Source of the DNA: Cellvibrio sp. OA-2007
Lineage (GTDB): Bacteria > Pseudomonadota > Gammaproteobacteria > Pseudomonadales > Cellvibrionaceae
Assembly: GCF_000953825.1 (NCBI RefSeq)
Contig: NZ_BBUL01000095.1
Span: 186,001-250,000, forward strand
Length of the DNA: 64,000 nt
Reading direction: 5' to 3'
Made by a program: the position numbers and the translations under genes. The notes below the pieces were generated by a model. It saw only the letters and a list, made by a program, of their open reading frames with translations. It was not told where the DNA came from and searched no databases. Each line of letters begins with the position of its first letter. Within the stretch, counting starts at the first letter, position 1. Shown in pieces: positions 53,668 to 63,394 of the stretch.

Positions 53668-56600
53668 ATGTACGACAAATTCGACAACCAGTCATTTCAC
53701 GATAATCCTCCCACCTTTAAAGCCCCTGATCGAAAGCGCTACTTTTACGTCGATGAAAAATTCGGGCATACCTTGTTGGCAAAAGTACGGGGAGATGACA
53801 ATAAAGTTTTTCTAACCGTCGCCTACGGATATTTTCGCGCCACAGGACAGTTTTTCGACACGGCTGTCCAAGCAGATATTGATTACGTTGCGGCAAAATT
53901 TAGGTATGCGGGTTCGTTCTCTTGGTCAGAGTACCGACCTAATACAAGAGATCGCCACCGGCAGTCGATTCGCGAACTGTTGGGCTATTCGTTATTTGAT
54001 ATCGCTAAACTTGATGGACTGCAAACGCTCATCAGAAACTCTTCTCGCAGCCAAAAAAGCCCTGCACGCTGTTTTGAGGATGTGAATCGATGGTTATTCG
54101 GTCACAAAATCGAAACGCCTAATTTTGCAACCCTTACCAAAACCATTGATGATCTCTACAGCAATCACCTCGATGATCAAATCAAAAAGGTAACGCGTCT
54201 TCTTCGCCAAGACGACAAACAGGCGCTCGATCAGTTACTAGAAAAGCCAGAAGATGCCAATGACCAATGGCAACCACATCGAGTTACTCTGCTTAAAAAA
54301 TTCAATCAGTCCATTCGCGCAATGAAGGTCAAGGAGAACATCGAATCCTTCGACCTTTTACAACCACTTTACAACTTTACAAAGCCTGTCATTGATCAAC
54401 TTGATTTCACCCAGGATGGACTTAAACGTTTTGCATCTCAGGTGCAGAAAAAGCAAATTTTTCAGGTTAAAAGGCTAAAAGATCCACAGCGGTATTTATT
54501 GATGTCAGCGTTTATTGTTCATCAATTTCGACAACTAGAAGACACTCTCTCTGAAACTTTTCTGGCAGCCACCACATCCGTGCGGAATGAAGCAGACCGC
54601 AAGGCCAAGGAAGAGTATTTTTTGCAGCGTAATACCCAGACGGAACATACTCAATTATTAGTCAAGGATACGCAAAACTTGGTGAAGGTTGTTACTGATC
54701 TTCGCGAGACTCTGGAAAACCCCATGCTTGATGACAGCGAAAAGGTAACGCAGAGCAAAAGAATCATTGGTGCTGAATCGTTCTCAGAGGGTGAAATCAT
54801 TATTCACGTTGGTGATGTTCAGGAAGACCTTATTAAGGTCAGCGGCCACGCATTAACTATGAAACACTATGAAGAAGCATCGTTAAAGCTACAACGAAAA
54901 TGTAATGACATTTTACTGCGGTTGGAATTTGGTTGTGATGCCAGCGGTGAAGTGCTCTATAAAGCCATACAGCGATTTAAACAAACCAAAGGACAAATTG
55001 ACAATAAATTTCCTATCGATTTTATGACCAAATCTGAACAGGAATTTGTCAAAAACGACAACGTTATTAATAAACATTTGTATAAGGTTCTGTTGTTTAT
55101 GTACATCGCCGACGCCCTCAAACGAGACTCACTGTCGGTGGTTGACTCTTATCGCTACAGAAAACTGGATAAGTATCTTATCTCTCCAGAGCGTTGGGCG
55201 GCAGATCGCGCATATTTGTTAAGCCAAGCCAACATGCAGGATTTTAGTGATGCGCAAAAGGTGCTTGACAAGCTTGAACTACAGCTTGATGCTCAATACA
55301 AGGAAACCAATGAGCATTTAAAGGAAAATAAAAACGAGTATGTAGAAGCAGATGGAATGGGAGGCTACCGACTCACATCGGAACGTAACACCAGTGCTGC
55401 AACTTTTGCACTGGACGAGAAGCTGGATATAGAGCTGTTACCTGAGGATGTGCAGATATCTATTGTCGAAGCAATGCATACAGTCAATCAAGCAACAAAG
55501 TTTCTTGATGAGTTTGAGCATATTGATCATCGATATTTAAAAGATCGACCTGAGGATCGAAATTTTTATGCCTGTATTATCGGTCTTGGTGCTCATATTG
55601 GCACAAAGAAACTTGCCAAACATTCACGTTCTATAAAAAACTCAACGCTTGAATCAACATCCACTGCCTATTTCAGTCTGGATAATGCACGGCGAGCCAG
55701 TGACGCCATCATCCGTTTTGTCAACAAACTACCGCTATCACAATTGTACCGATCAGAATATGGACTACAGACCTCCAGTGATGGTCAAAAATGGACCGTC
55801 AGCAAAGACTCCTTCAATGCAAATCACTCATTCAAATATGGTGGTAAGGACTTGGTTTTATCTGAATACGGATATACGGATGCTCGCGGCCTTTTTCCGC
55901 ACTCGATGGTAATTAGTGGTGCCGAGCGAGAGGCGCACTATATGGTTGATGGGGTATTGCGGAATGAAACGGTAAAGTCAGATATGCACTCAACGGATAC
56001 GCATGGTTATACTGAAGCGGTATTTGGGATGACATATCTGCTTAAAATCTCGTTTGCACCGAGGATTAAAAATGTACATAAGCAGCACCTTTATTCCGGT
56101 AAATATCCATCAGTTTACAAGCAAAAGGAATACCTGATTCTTCCAGAAAAACGGATTAATCGTAAACTTCTCGAAAAGCACTGGGAGGATATTCTTCGCC
56201 TTGTAGCGTCAATCAAGCTGGGTGAAGTTTCAGCATCACAAATTTTTAAGCGGCTAAATTCGTATTCGGCGGATGAAAACTCGCTTTATTGTGCGCTAAA
56301 AGAATTCGGAAGAATCCCCAAATCGCTGTACATATTGCGGTATGTCGATGATGTAGATCTCCGTGCCGCAGTCCATAAACAATTAAATAAAGGGGAATCA
56401 GGTAATCGCCTCAATAAGGCACTCGCCATAGGTCGCCTGGAGTACAGCCAAACACTGAAAGATGATCAGGAACTGGCAGAGTGCTGCAAGCGCATTTTGA
56501 AAAATGTTGTTGTCTGCTGGAACTTTATGTACGTCTCGCAGTTGCTTATGCGTGCCAAGACGGACGTTGAACGCACTGCAATTTTGAAGAAAGTCAAAAC

Positions 56601-56739
56601 CTCATCATTGTTGGCGTGGGAGCATTTTATCTTCCACGGTGAGTTTGACTTCTCTGATGCGAAGCTACAGGACTCCCAAAAATTTGATTTTAAAGGAATG
56701 GAAAATCCAAGATTGATAAAGGGAATTGATGAGGAATAA
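53668..56739 (+). CDS. tnpA: Tn3-family transposase TnpA
   Basis: 1023 aa, full length for the family. The N-terminal DUF4158 region (YFYVDEKFGHTLLAKVRGDD) binds the terminal repeats. The DDE core lies in the last third: the first Asp in the TSSDGQKW region, the second in SDMHSTDTHGYTEAVFG, the Glu in ELAECCKRILKN, and the typical YILRYVDDVDLRAAVHKQLN between them. It carries out replicative transposition. AAGGAG precedes the ATG. It reads toward the right end, which starts 113 nt after the stop, as usual in Tn3 elements. No frameshift or stop was seen, so the element may be active. Confidence 0.95.
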   Translation: MYDKFDNQSFHDNPPTFKAPDRKRYFYVDEKFGHTLLAKVRGDDNKVFLTVAYGYFRATGQFFDTAVQADIDYVAAKFRYAGSFSWSEYRPNTRDRHRQSIRELLGYSLFDIAKLDGLQTLIRNSSRSQKSPARCFEDVNRWLFGHKIETPNFATLTKTIDDLYSNHLDDQIKKVTRLLRQDDKQALDQLLEKPEDANDQWQPHRVTLLKKFNQSIRAMKVKENIESFDLLQPLYNFTKPVIDQLDFTQDGLKRFASQVQKKQIFQVKRLKDPQRYLLMSAFIVHQFRQLEDTLSETFLAATTSVRNEADRKAKEEYFLQRNTQTEHTQLLVKDTQNLVKVVTDLRETLENPMLDDSEKVTQSKRIIGAESFSEGEIIIHVGDVQEDLIKVSGHALTMKHYEEASLKLQRKCNDILLRLEFGCDASGEVLYKAIQRFKQTKGQIDNKFPIDFMTKSEQEFVKNDNVINKHLYKVLLFMYIADALKRDSLSVVDSYRYRKLDKYLISPERWAADRAYLLSQANMQDFSDAQKVLDKLELQLDAQYKETNEHLKENKNEYVEADGMGGYRLTSERNTSAATFALDEKLDIELLPEDVQISIVEAMHTVNQATKFLDEFEHIDHRYLKDRPEDRNFYACIIGLGAHIGTKKLAKHSRSIKNSTLESTSTAYFSLDNARRASDAIIRFVNKLPLSQLYRSEYGLQTSSDGQKWTVSKDSFNANHSFKYGGKDLVLSEYGYTDARGLFPHSMVISGAEREAHYMVDGVLRNETVKSDMHSTDTHGYTEAVFGMTYLLKISFAPRIKNVHKQHLYSGKYPSVYKQKEYLILPEKRINRKLLEKHWEDILRLVASIKLGEVSASQIFKRLNSYSADENSLYCALKEFGRIPKSLYILRYVDDVDLRAAVHKQLNKGESGNRLNKALAIGRLEYSQTLKDDQELAECCKRILKNVVVCWNFMYVSQLLMRAKTDVERTAILKKVKTSSLLAWEHFIFHGEFDFSDAKLQDSQKFDFKGMENPRLIKGIDEE

Positions 56740-56766
56740 TACCGTTAATTCAGAGAAAAGCCTGTT

Positions 56767-56804
56767 TCCCAAAATTTGGCGCTCATATTCGCCAAATTTT
56801 GGGA
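56767..56804. terminator. Long perfect hairpin after tnpA
   Basis: TCCCAAAATTTGGCG (56767-56781) pairs perfectly with CGCCAAATTTTGGGA (56790-56804) around an 8-nt loop. It could stop tnpA transcripts before the right end, though the T-run is poor. Confidence 0.6.
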
Positions 56805-56852
56805 ATTAGAAAGCGAATTAACACATTGTTTTATAAGGAAATACTCGGACAT

Positions 56853-56888
56853 CAATGGATTAAAATGCAGTTTTGTTTAAAGTTAACC
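56853..56888 (-). repeat. Right terminal inverted repeat of the transposon
   Basis: Minus-strand reading GGTTAACTTTAAACAAAAC (56888 to 56870) equals the left end; the inner part to 56853 matches with five differences over 36 bp. Confidence 0.9.
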
Positions 56889-56894
56889 AAATAA
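56889..56894. repeat. Target-site duplication, right copy (AAATAA)
   Basis: Same hexamer as 13161-13166, directly outside the right terminal repeat. Confidence 0.85.
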
Positions 56895-57252
56895 AGATAG
56901 CTATTAGCATGAGGCTGAAGTTACTGCTAGATATTGATAGCGGGACATGCCAGTGGTCAGTGAGCATATCGGTAATTAAGGTTCCGACTACACTCACTAA
57001 AACTACTGTTATCCAATACAGCCAGTGGTGATAATTTTTAGTTTGAATTTGAACAAACAATGCAAGCAGTAGAGGGACAGTCATCACTAACGATGTGATC
57101 GTAAGACCCCAGTGAAGTTTAAAGATCAAGAAGTCAGCGCCGGTTTCTCCCATGGTTGTGGACATCATTTTGATAATCCAAAAAATTAAGGTTACTTCGG
57201 CAACTTTGTTAGGGATATTTAACGATGATTTACTGCCTTGAATACTTGGCAT
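56889..57252 (-). pseudogene. 5' fragment of the COG4705-type gene cut by the transposon
   Basis: From ATG 57252 (GGAG 9 nt upstream) the frame encodes the N-terminal half: VAEVTLIFWIIKMMSTTMGE, then TGADFLIF and several helices, ending in the host at AIFIW. It then runs 29 nt into the terminal repeat and stops at 56860 (reading LTLNKTAF). The C-terminal half is 43.7 kb away at 12736-13166. The family, of unknown function, has two similar halves of about 130 residues, so this fragment alone would be half a protein. Confidence 0.85.
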
Positions 57253-57330
57253 ATTTCTACACTCCAAAGAATGACCGTGCTGTTAACACGTTCATTCTAT
57301 AGAGAGATACTTAGACTTCCCTTAGTTAGA

Positions 57331-60300
57331 TTAATGCCCTTCCTGTTCTTCTCTGGTAAGCGATGCCAGATACGCGACCAAATCACGCAGCTCCGCTTTG
57401 GTCAAACCTAAACCAATTGGTGGCATGGGTGAGATGCCGCCGAATTCAAGTTTTTCAATTTCCGAGCGCGGAATTGTTTTTGTGGTGTTATTCGTAGTTA
57501 TGGTGATATTGGCTTTTGTTTCTGCGTCAAATGCACCTTCGATGAGCTCACCGGTTTTTAGTACAGCAGTGACGCGACCAAAGCCAGGGGCAATACGTGC
57601 AGCCGGCGCCACCAGAGCCTCTAACATTTGCTCAGGTGTGATGCGGGTGGCGATGGTAGTGAGATCTGGCCCGACTTTATTGCCGCGTGTGCCGACCATA
57701 TGACAGCGAACACATTGTGTAGTATTGCTGTAGCGGAATAAGGCAACACCAGCTTTTGGATCGCCGCCATAAATAGACTCGCGATAAACATCGAGCGGAT
57801 TGTTGTTGTCTTTGGTGGCATCGTAATCGGCAAGCAATTGCTTAAATTCCGGCGTGGCAATTTTTTCAACCGCAGTAATTAATTCCAGTTGCACCTCTGG
57901 CGCAATTTTTCCTGCAATTAATAATGCCATTTGCTCGCTGAATACTTTTTCAGCTTCCGGTGCTTTTACATTGGCGAGCGATAGCAATGCCGCTTGTTGT
58001 TCGCCTGTAGTGCCATTCTTAAGCAGAATACTGTGCATTTCTACTACTTGCGCGACCGGCAAATTCAATTCCGGCACCAGCGCTAAAGCCGCCATACGCA
58101 CAGATTGATTTTTATCATTGAGTGCAACAAATACCAAGTCGCCCATATTTTTCGGATTGAATTTGTTAAGGGTATGAAGTGCGGCAATACGACCAGCAGC
58201 AGAGGAATCCGTACTTAGTAAATTTACCAATTGATCGTTGGCATTGGTGATGTTTAATTCGCCCAAGGCCTTTATGGTCGCTTCGCGAACTTTTTTCTCT
58301 TTGTCATTTAACAAACGCTTGTAACCGCCCGAAAACGCTGCGATGGCTTCGGCTTGCGGGTGTGGAACCTGGCCTCGGTAGATACCGGTTACCCGATCAT
58401 AATTAGATGGTTCAGCCCATACTGCAACCGCTTCAATGGCCTCTGCACGCAGCGCGCCCGAAATGGATTTTTGCTGCGCAAATTCAATTAAACGCTTGGC
58501 ATTCGCGGCACTATCATTACTGGCGTACACATTGGCGTTAATAGCGCGGCGCAACAATGGCTCATTGGTAAAGCGAGGTTGCTCGATCAATTTGGCAAGC
58601 GCGGGCAAGGCATCCATTACTAGCGCATCGTCGTTAATTGCACGGGCAGCGTTGGTGACAACAAATTCACTTTTATCCTGCAAAAATAACGCGAGGGCAG
58701 GGCTTTCCAATTGTTTTAATGCAACTACTGCCGCAATGCGTACCGCTTCAGATGGATGTGTTGCAAGATTACCCAGTGCATCCTGATTGCCAATCCGTGC
58801 AAGCGCAATTGCACCGGCGTGACGTAAATATACATCTTGTTCATTATTTTTTTCGAGCATATCGATCAATGGGGCGATGGCTGATTCAGCGCCAATGCGA
58901 CCTAATGCCTGTGCTGCATAGAGTTGTACGCGTGGACTATTATCGGCAAGCAATGGCAACAATTTTTCGGTGGCCTCTACAGCATTTGCATCGCCTAATA
59001 CTTTTGCCGCCTGCGCGCGAATTTCGTCATCGGCGTCTTGTAGTAAATTCATTAAGATCACATGAATCTCGGGATTTTTACGCAAGATTTGCCCCAAGCC
59101 CCAGATCGCGTGAATGCGCGCAAATTGATTACTGGATGCGATAGCAACATTTTGCAGCGGTTCTAGCTGTTGGTTGGCGACCAAGGCAAATTGCGCTTTT
59201 TGGCGCACACGCATATCGGCATGGCTCAGTAATTTGATTAACTTCTCAGTAGGTTCTTGGCGAAAATCCATGGCGAGCAGTGTTTTGGTTTCGCTGCGGA
59301 TCGCGTTGCCTGCTGTGTCTGGTGTATCCAATTTCCAGACGCGGCCCTTTTGTTTTAAGCCCCAACCCTCAATCCAGTCGCTCATGTACAGCGCGCCGTC
59401 TGGACCAAAATCCAAACCGGTGGCTAATACGCCGCGGAATACATTTTTATCGCTCGCTAATTCAAAGCTTGCACCTTTGGGTTTTAGCGTAAAAGCGTTG
59501 ACGCCTGCGCGAGTGGCTGAACCGACAAATTCCACTACAAAAAAATGATCTAACCATTGCTCATTAAATGCAGTGCCGGGGTTGTAAGTCATGCCCGCCG
59601 GACCTGCGTGATAGGGTGCCACGGGCGGCAATACATGGGCAGCCTGACCTTTAAATTGCGGTTTGTAATATTCCTCATCCATCCAGACTTTGTAGTTATT
59701 ATTTTTTGGGTCTTTGTATTTTCCCAACTGCCAATTGATTCGCCAGCCGCTGTCGGAGCCGTCAATTAAATGTACTACGCGCTCGTATTCGCCAACGTGG
59801 TCGCCGTCGTTATCCACACTGATAAAGTTGCCGTATTTATCAAACGAGAATTCATAAATGTTGCGCAGGCCAGCCGCAAAGACTTCAAAGTTGCTGCCAT
59901 CGAGTTCACTACGCACAATCACCCCCTGATTGGGGTAGTGCCATTTTTTGCCATTGCTGTCGGTCACGCTAGTGCCGATATCGCCCATGCTGTAATAAAT
60001 TTTTCCATCCGGGCCGAGCATAGCGCCTGACATGCCGTGACCACTGAAACCTATATGCACTGCAAAGCCATTGGCGAGCGATGTTTTGCTATCCAATACA
60101 CCATCGCCATCGGTATCTTTTAAACTCCAAAAATCAGGCGCGACATTAACAAACAACTCATCGCTTTGTTCGCTATAAAACATGCCGCCGATAACATCAG
60201 TCACTTCGCTATTAAAATCTTCTACTACGGTTTGCGCAAAATCTGCTTTGCCAGTGCCTTGTGTATCTTCCAATCGAATTACTTTTTCTTTTACGACCGC

Positions 60301-60834
60301 GAGATCACGCCAATCGTGACTGCCATCTTTATTGCGGTCGGGAATTCGTTCGTTTTGTGCGCTTTTTTCCGGTGCGAGTTCACTGCGTAAAAATGCGCGG
60401 CGATCCTCAACCGATGCAAATGCAACAGAAGGATGCTCCCACTCGGGATAACCCCGAATATCAAATTCAGAATTATTGCTGCGCTGGGTGACGCCCGCCC
60501 AAATGCGGCCTTTGTCATCCACATGGATAGCCACTGTATCGCCCAATAACTTTTCTGAGGCCCACAACTCGCGCGTAATACCATCGGCCAGAGTCATGGG
60601 AACTTGCTGCTCAATCGTCTGTGCCGTTTGTTTGGCTTCATCGGGCGTGATGCGGGTAATACCGAGTGCAACACTGCTCGCTGCAGAACTGGTTTGTGAT
60701 TGAGCTGCATCTGTTTTAGTCGGCGATTCTTTGGCGCAACCGCTAAACACCAACAGTGAGCCAACAAGTGGTGCAATCAAGTAACGGGAAAAAGGAATTC
60801 CAAACGGGCATTGTTTCAGTGGAGATTGTTTCAT
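57331..60834 (-). CDS. Large HEAT-repeat lipoprotein with beta-propeller and cytochrome c domain
   Basis: 1167 aa from ATG 60834. Lipoprotein-type signal (LIAPLVGSLLVFSGC). Residues ~80-500 are a six-bladed propeller like the PQQ/sugar-dehydrogenase-like proteins (IHVDDKGRIWAGVTQR, GFSGHGMSGAMLGPDGKIYY). About 510-1010 are HEAT repeats (LGDANAVEATEKLLPLLADN and more), and the end holds a heme motif CVRCH in a cytochrome c domain (MVGTRGNKVGPDL). This layout is typical of Planctomycetes and Verrucomicrobia and rarer in gammaproteobacteria. It may oxidise a sugar in the periplasm and pass electrons to cytochrome c5 at 12367. Before the insertion these genes were about 4 kb apart. Confidence 0.85.
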   Translation of the reverse strand: MKQSPLKQCPFGIPFSRYLIAPLVGSLLVFSGCAKESPTKTDAAQSQTSSAASSVALGITRITPDEAKQTAQTIEQQVPMTLADGITRELWASEKLLGDTVAIHVDDKGRIWAGVTQRSNNSEFDIRGYPEWEHPSVAFASVEDRRAFLRSELAPEKSAQNERIPDRNKDGSHDWRDLAVVKEKVIRLEDTQGTGKADFAQTVVEDFNSEVTDVIGGMFYSEQSDELFVNVAPDFWSLKDTDGDGVLDSKTSLANGFAVHIGFSGHGMSGAMLGPDGKIYYSMGDIGTSVTDSNGKKWHYPNQGVIVRSELDGSNFEVFAAGLRNIYEFSFDKYGNFISVDNDGDHVGEYERVVHLIDGSDSGWRINWQLGKYKDPKNNNYKVWMDEEYYKPQFKGQAAHVLPPVAPYHAGPAGMTYNPGTAFNEQWLDHFFVVEFVGSATRAGVNAFTLKPKGASFELASDKNVFRGVLATGLDFGPDGALYMSDWIEGWGLKQKGRVWKLDTPDTAGNAIRSETKTLLAMDFRQEPTEKLIKLLSHADMRVRQKAQFALVANQQLEPLQNVAIASSNQFARIHAIWGLGQILRKNPEIHVILMNLLQDADDEIRAQAAKVLGDANAVEATEKLLPLLADNSPRVQLYAAQALGRIGAESAIAPLIDMLEKNNEQDVYLRHAGAIALARIGNQDALGNLATHPSEAVRIAAVVALKQLESPALALFLQDKSEFVVTNAARAINDDALVMDALPALAKLIEQPRFTNEPLLRRAINANVYASNDSAANAKRLIEFAQQKSISGALRAEAIEAVAVWAEPSNYDRVTGIYRGQVPHPQAEAIAAFSGGYKRLLNDKEKKVREATIKALGELNITNANDQLVNLLSTDSSAAGRIAALHTLNKFNPKNMGDLVFVALNDKNQSVRMAALALVPELNLPVAQVVEMHSILLKNGTTGEQQAALLSLANVKAPEAEKVFSEQMALLIAGKIAPEVQLELITAVEKIATPEFKQLLADYDATKDNNNPLDVYRESIYGGDPKAGVALFRYSNTTQCVRCHMVGTRGNKVGPDLTTIATRITPEQMLEALVAPAARIAPGFGRVTAVLKTGELIEGAFDAETKANITITTNNTTKTIPRSEIEKLEFGGISPMPPIGLGLTKAELRDLVAYLASLTREEQEGH

Positions 60835-61018
60835 GATCTGCTCACAGCTATTTATGATTATGATGTACATAAGACAAACTTATAGTTAGTTTGAATTATA
60901 GGTGAGTGAACACACCTCCGTGTGCAAATTGACGCTTGTGAACATTTATTAACACTTGAGTTAAGCGCACAGTGAAAATAGTTGGCTCGTGGCCGTTTTT
61001 CCATATGGGGTTGCACTT

Positions 61019-63265
61019 TTACTGATAACGCCAATGTTTTAACCGCAGCGCATTGGTCACCACAAAAATACTGGATAGTGCCATAGCGCCTGCTGCGAAT
61101 ATGGGAGATAAAATAACCCCTGTTGTTGGATAGGCCACACCCGCTGCAAGTGGAATTAATGCGACGTTATAGGCAAATGCCCAAAATAAATTTTGTTTGA
61201 TATTGCGCATAGTGGCACGCGCTAGCGCAATACTATTGGGTACGCCTTGAATATCGCCGCTGACTAATACCAGATCTGCACTTTCAATGGCGATATCAGT
61301 CCCGGTGCCAATCGCTAAACCTAAATCGGCTTCGGCGAGGGCAGGCGCATCATTAATGCCATCACCCACATAGGCTATCGCGCCATATTGTTCGCGCAAT
61401 TTTTTTACCGCTGCGACTTTTTGCTCGGGCAATACTTCGGCAATCACCAAATCAATTCCGAGTTGTTTTGCGATCACATCTGCGGTGCGCTGGTTATCGC
61501 CGGTGATCATGGCGATTTTAAAATCCAATTGATGCAGCGTTTTTAGTGCGGCAACTGCGCCGGGTTTAATGGTGTCAGCCAAGGCCATCACCGCTGCAAT
61601 ACGTTGGTTGATTGCAACATAAATAGGTGTTTTGCCTTCGCTTGCTAATTGCTGCGCTGGTGCGCTGAAGGCATCGAGATTAATGCCGAGTTTGTTGAAT
61701 AAACGATCCGCACCTATATGGATTTCTTCGCCCGCGACCTTGGCTTTTAATCCATAACCGGTGATGGTTTCAAAGGATTCCAGCGTTCCCAGTGAGATAT
61801 TTTCAACGATAGCGGCTTCTACCAGCGCATTGGCAATCGGATGCTCCGAATGTTGTTCTGCGGCTGCGGCCAGAGCCAACACGGTATTTTTTTCAAATCC
61901 TGCTGCAACAATAAAATCCGTCAGCTTGGGTTTGCCGAGGGTGAGCGTGCCGGTTTTATCAAACGCAATAGTGTTTACTTCGGCAAGTGTTTGCAGTGCG
62001 GTGCCGCTGCGAAATAACAAACCTAAACTTGCTGCGCGACCAGTGCCCACCATTATCGATGTCGGTGTTGCTAAACCCATGGCGCAAGGGCAGGCGATAA
62101 TTAATACCGCCACTGCATTGACGAGTGCAAAACCCAGTGCCGGCTCGGGGCCAAATATCAGCCAAATTAAAAACGTCAGTGTTGCGATTAACATGACCGC
62201 CGGTACAAACCAGCGCGTGATTTTATCGACCAGTGCTTGAATAGGTAATTTGGAACCTTGAGCTGTTTCCACAAGGGTGATGATCTGGGCGAGCAGTGTG
62301 TCTTGCCCGGTTTTGGTTACGCGATAGGAAAACGCGCCGGTGGTATTGAGTGTTCCGCCGATCACTTCTGCGCCGACAGATTTGCTTACCGGAACCGGTT
62401 CACCGGTCATCATGGATTCATCGATAAACGAGCTGCCTTCGATTATTTCGCCATCCAACGCAATGCGCTCGCCGGGGCGAACCAGCAAATGATCGCCTGG
62501 TTGAATTAACGCAAGCGTTACACTTTCTTGCTGCCCGTCGTGTATGCGAGTGGCTTGCTGGGGCTGAAGCTTTACCAAGCGCGCGATGGCATCGCTGGTG
62601 CGCCCGCGAGCATTTGCCTCCATCAATCTACCCAACAAAATCAGGGTGACGATGACGGCGGCCGCCTCGAAATAAACATTGACTGTGCCGCTAGGCAAGA
62701 CATTCGGCGCGAAGGTGGCGATTAGGGAGTATGCCCAAGCCGCCAAGCTGCCTAAAGCAACCAGTGAATTCATATCTGGCTGCAAGCGCGCCAAGGCAGG
62801 CAAACCTTTTTGGTAAAAAATCCAACCTGGGCCAAACATGACCAGCGTGGTTAGCGCGGCCTGAATAATCCAATTCCAATTGCCTAGATTCGCCATTAAC
62901 CAGTGATGCAGGGCAGGAATTAGATGACTGCCCATTTCCATCACAAACACGGGTAGGGTGGCGATCAGGCTAAAGAGAAACTTTTTCTGTAGCGCAACTC
63001 GTTCCTGATCGCGGCGTGCAGCGCTTTCTGCTTGTTCAGCAGGCTTGGCTGCGCGCGCTTGATAACCGGCCTGTTCTACTTGCTGAACTAAATTGGCCAA
63101 TGGAACCCTGTGCGAAAGCATTAAATGTGCGCGTTCAGTCGCCAGATTCACGCTGACGCTACTCACGCCATCAACTTTCGCCAGTGCTCGTTCAACATGG
63201 GCGACACAAGATGCGCAGTTCATTCCTATGATAGACAGTTCAATTTCCTGCAATTGGCTGGGCAT
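61019..63265 (-). CDS. copA: Copper-exporting P-type ATPase CopA
   Basis: 748 aa. One N-terminal HMA domain with Cys17 and Cys20 (GMNCASC), eight transmembrane helices with the CPC site (IACPCAMGLATP), the phosphorylation motif DKTGTLTLG, His-Pro in SEHPIANAL and GDGINDAPA. This is the Cu(I) class P1B-1. It pumps Cu(I) from cytoplasm to periplasm. AGGA precedes the ATG. A CueR-type promoter lies at 63298-63326, so copper should induce it. This chromosomal gene is separate from the copper block of the transposon. Confidence 0.95.
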   Translation of the reverse strand: MPSQLQEIELSIIGMNCASCVAHVERALAKVDGVSSVSVNLATERAHLMLSHRVPLANLVQQVEQAGYQARAAKPAEQAESAARRDQERVALQKKFLFSLIATLPVFVMEMGSHLIPALHHWLMANLGNWNWIIQAALTTLVMFGPGWIFYQKGLPALARLQPDMNSLVALGSLAAWAYSLIATFAPNVLPSGTVNVYFEAAAVIVTLILLGRLMEANARGRTSDAIARLVKLQPQQATRIHDGQQESVTLALIQPGDHLLVRPGERIALDGEIIEGSSFIDESMMTGEPVPVSKSVGAEVIGGTLNTTGAFSYRVTKTGQDTLLAQIITLVETAQGSKLPIQALVDKITRWFVPAVMLIATLTFLIWLIFGPEPALGFALVNAVAVLIIACPCAMGLATPTSIMVGTGRAASLGLLFRSGTALQTLAEVNTIAFDKTGTLTLGKPKLTDFIVAAGFEKNTVLALAAAAEQHSEHPIANALVEAAIVENISLGTLESFETITGYGLKAKVAGEEIHIGADRLFNKLGINLDAFSAPAQQLASEGKTPIYVAINQRIAAVMALADTIKPGAVAALKTLHQLDFKIAMITGDNQRTADVIAKQLGIDLVIAEVLPEQKVAAVKKLREQYGAIAYVGDGINDAPALAEADLGLAIGTGTDIAIESADLVLVSGDIQGVPNSIALARATMRNIKQNLFWAFAYNVALIPLAAGVAYPTTGVILSPIFAAGAMALSSIFVVTNALRLKHWRYQ

Positions 63266-63297
63266 GGATGAATCCTCATAGGGGTTAATAGTGCAAG

Positions 63298-63326
63298 CCT
63301 AAACCTTTCGGTAAGGGGAAGGTCAA
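63298..63326 (-). promoter_or_regulatory. CueR-type copper promoter of copA
   Basis: On the minus strand: the -35 box TTGACC (63326-63321) overlaps a 21-bp dyad from ACCTTCC to GAAAGGT (63323-63303), nearly the same as the E. coli copA operator, and lies ~33-60 nt before copA. A long spacer typical of MerR-family promoters is implied. No cueR gene is in the window. Confidence 0.8.
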
Positions 63327-63394
63327 GACGCTATTTGCAGTCATCGCCATAAACCTCTAGGATTCTGCACTTTATTGGTGCAACAGGCTTGATC

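Noticed and set aside
58719-59144. Plus-strand frame opposite the HEAT-repeat gene
   Set aside because: Antisense shadow of a long, well-supported coding region; no start signal or family resemblance.
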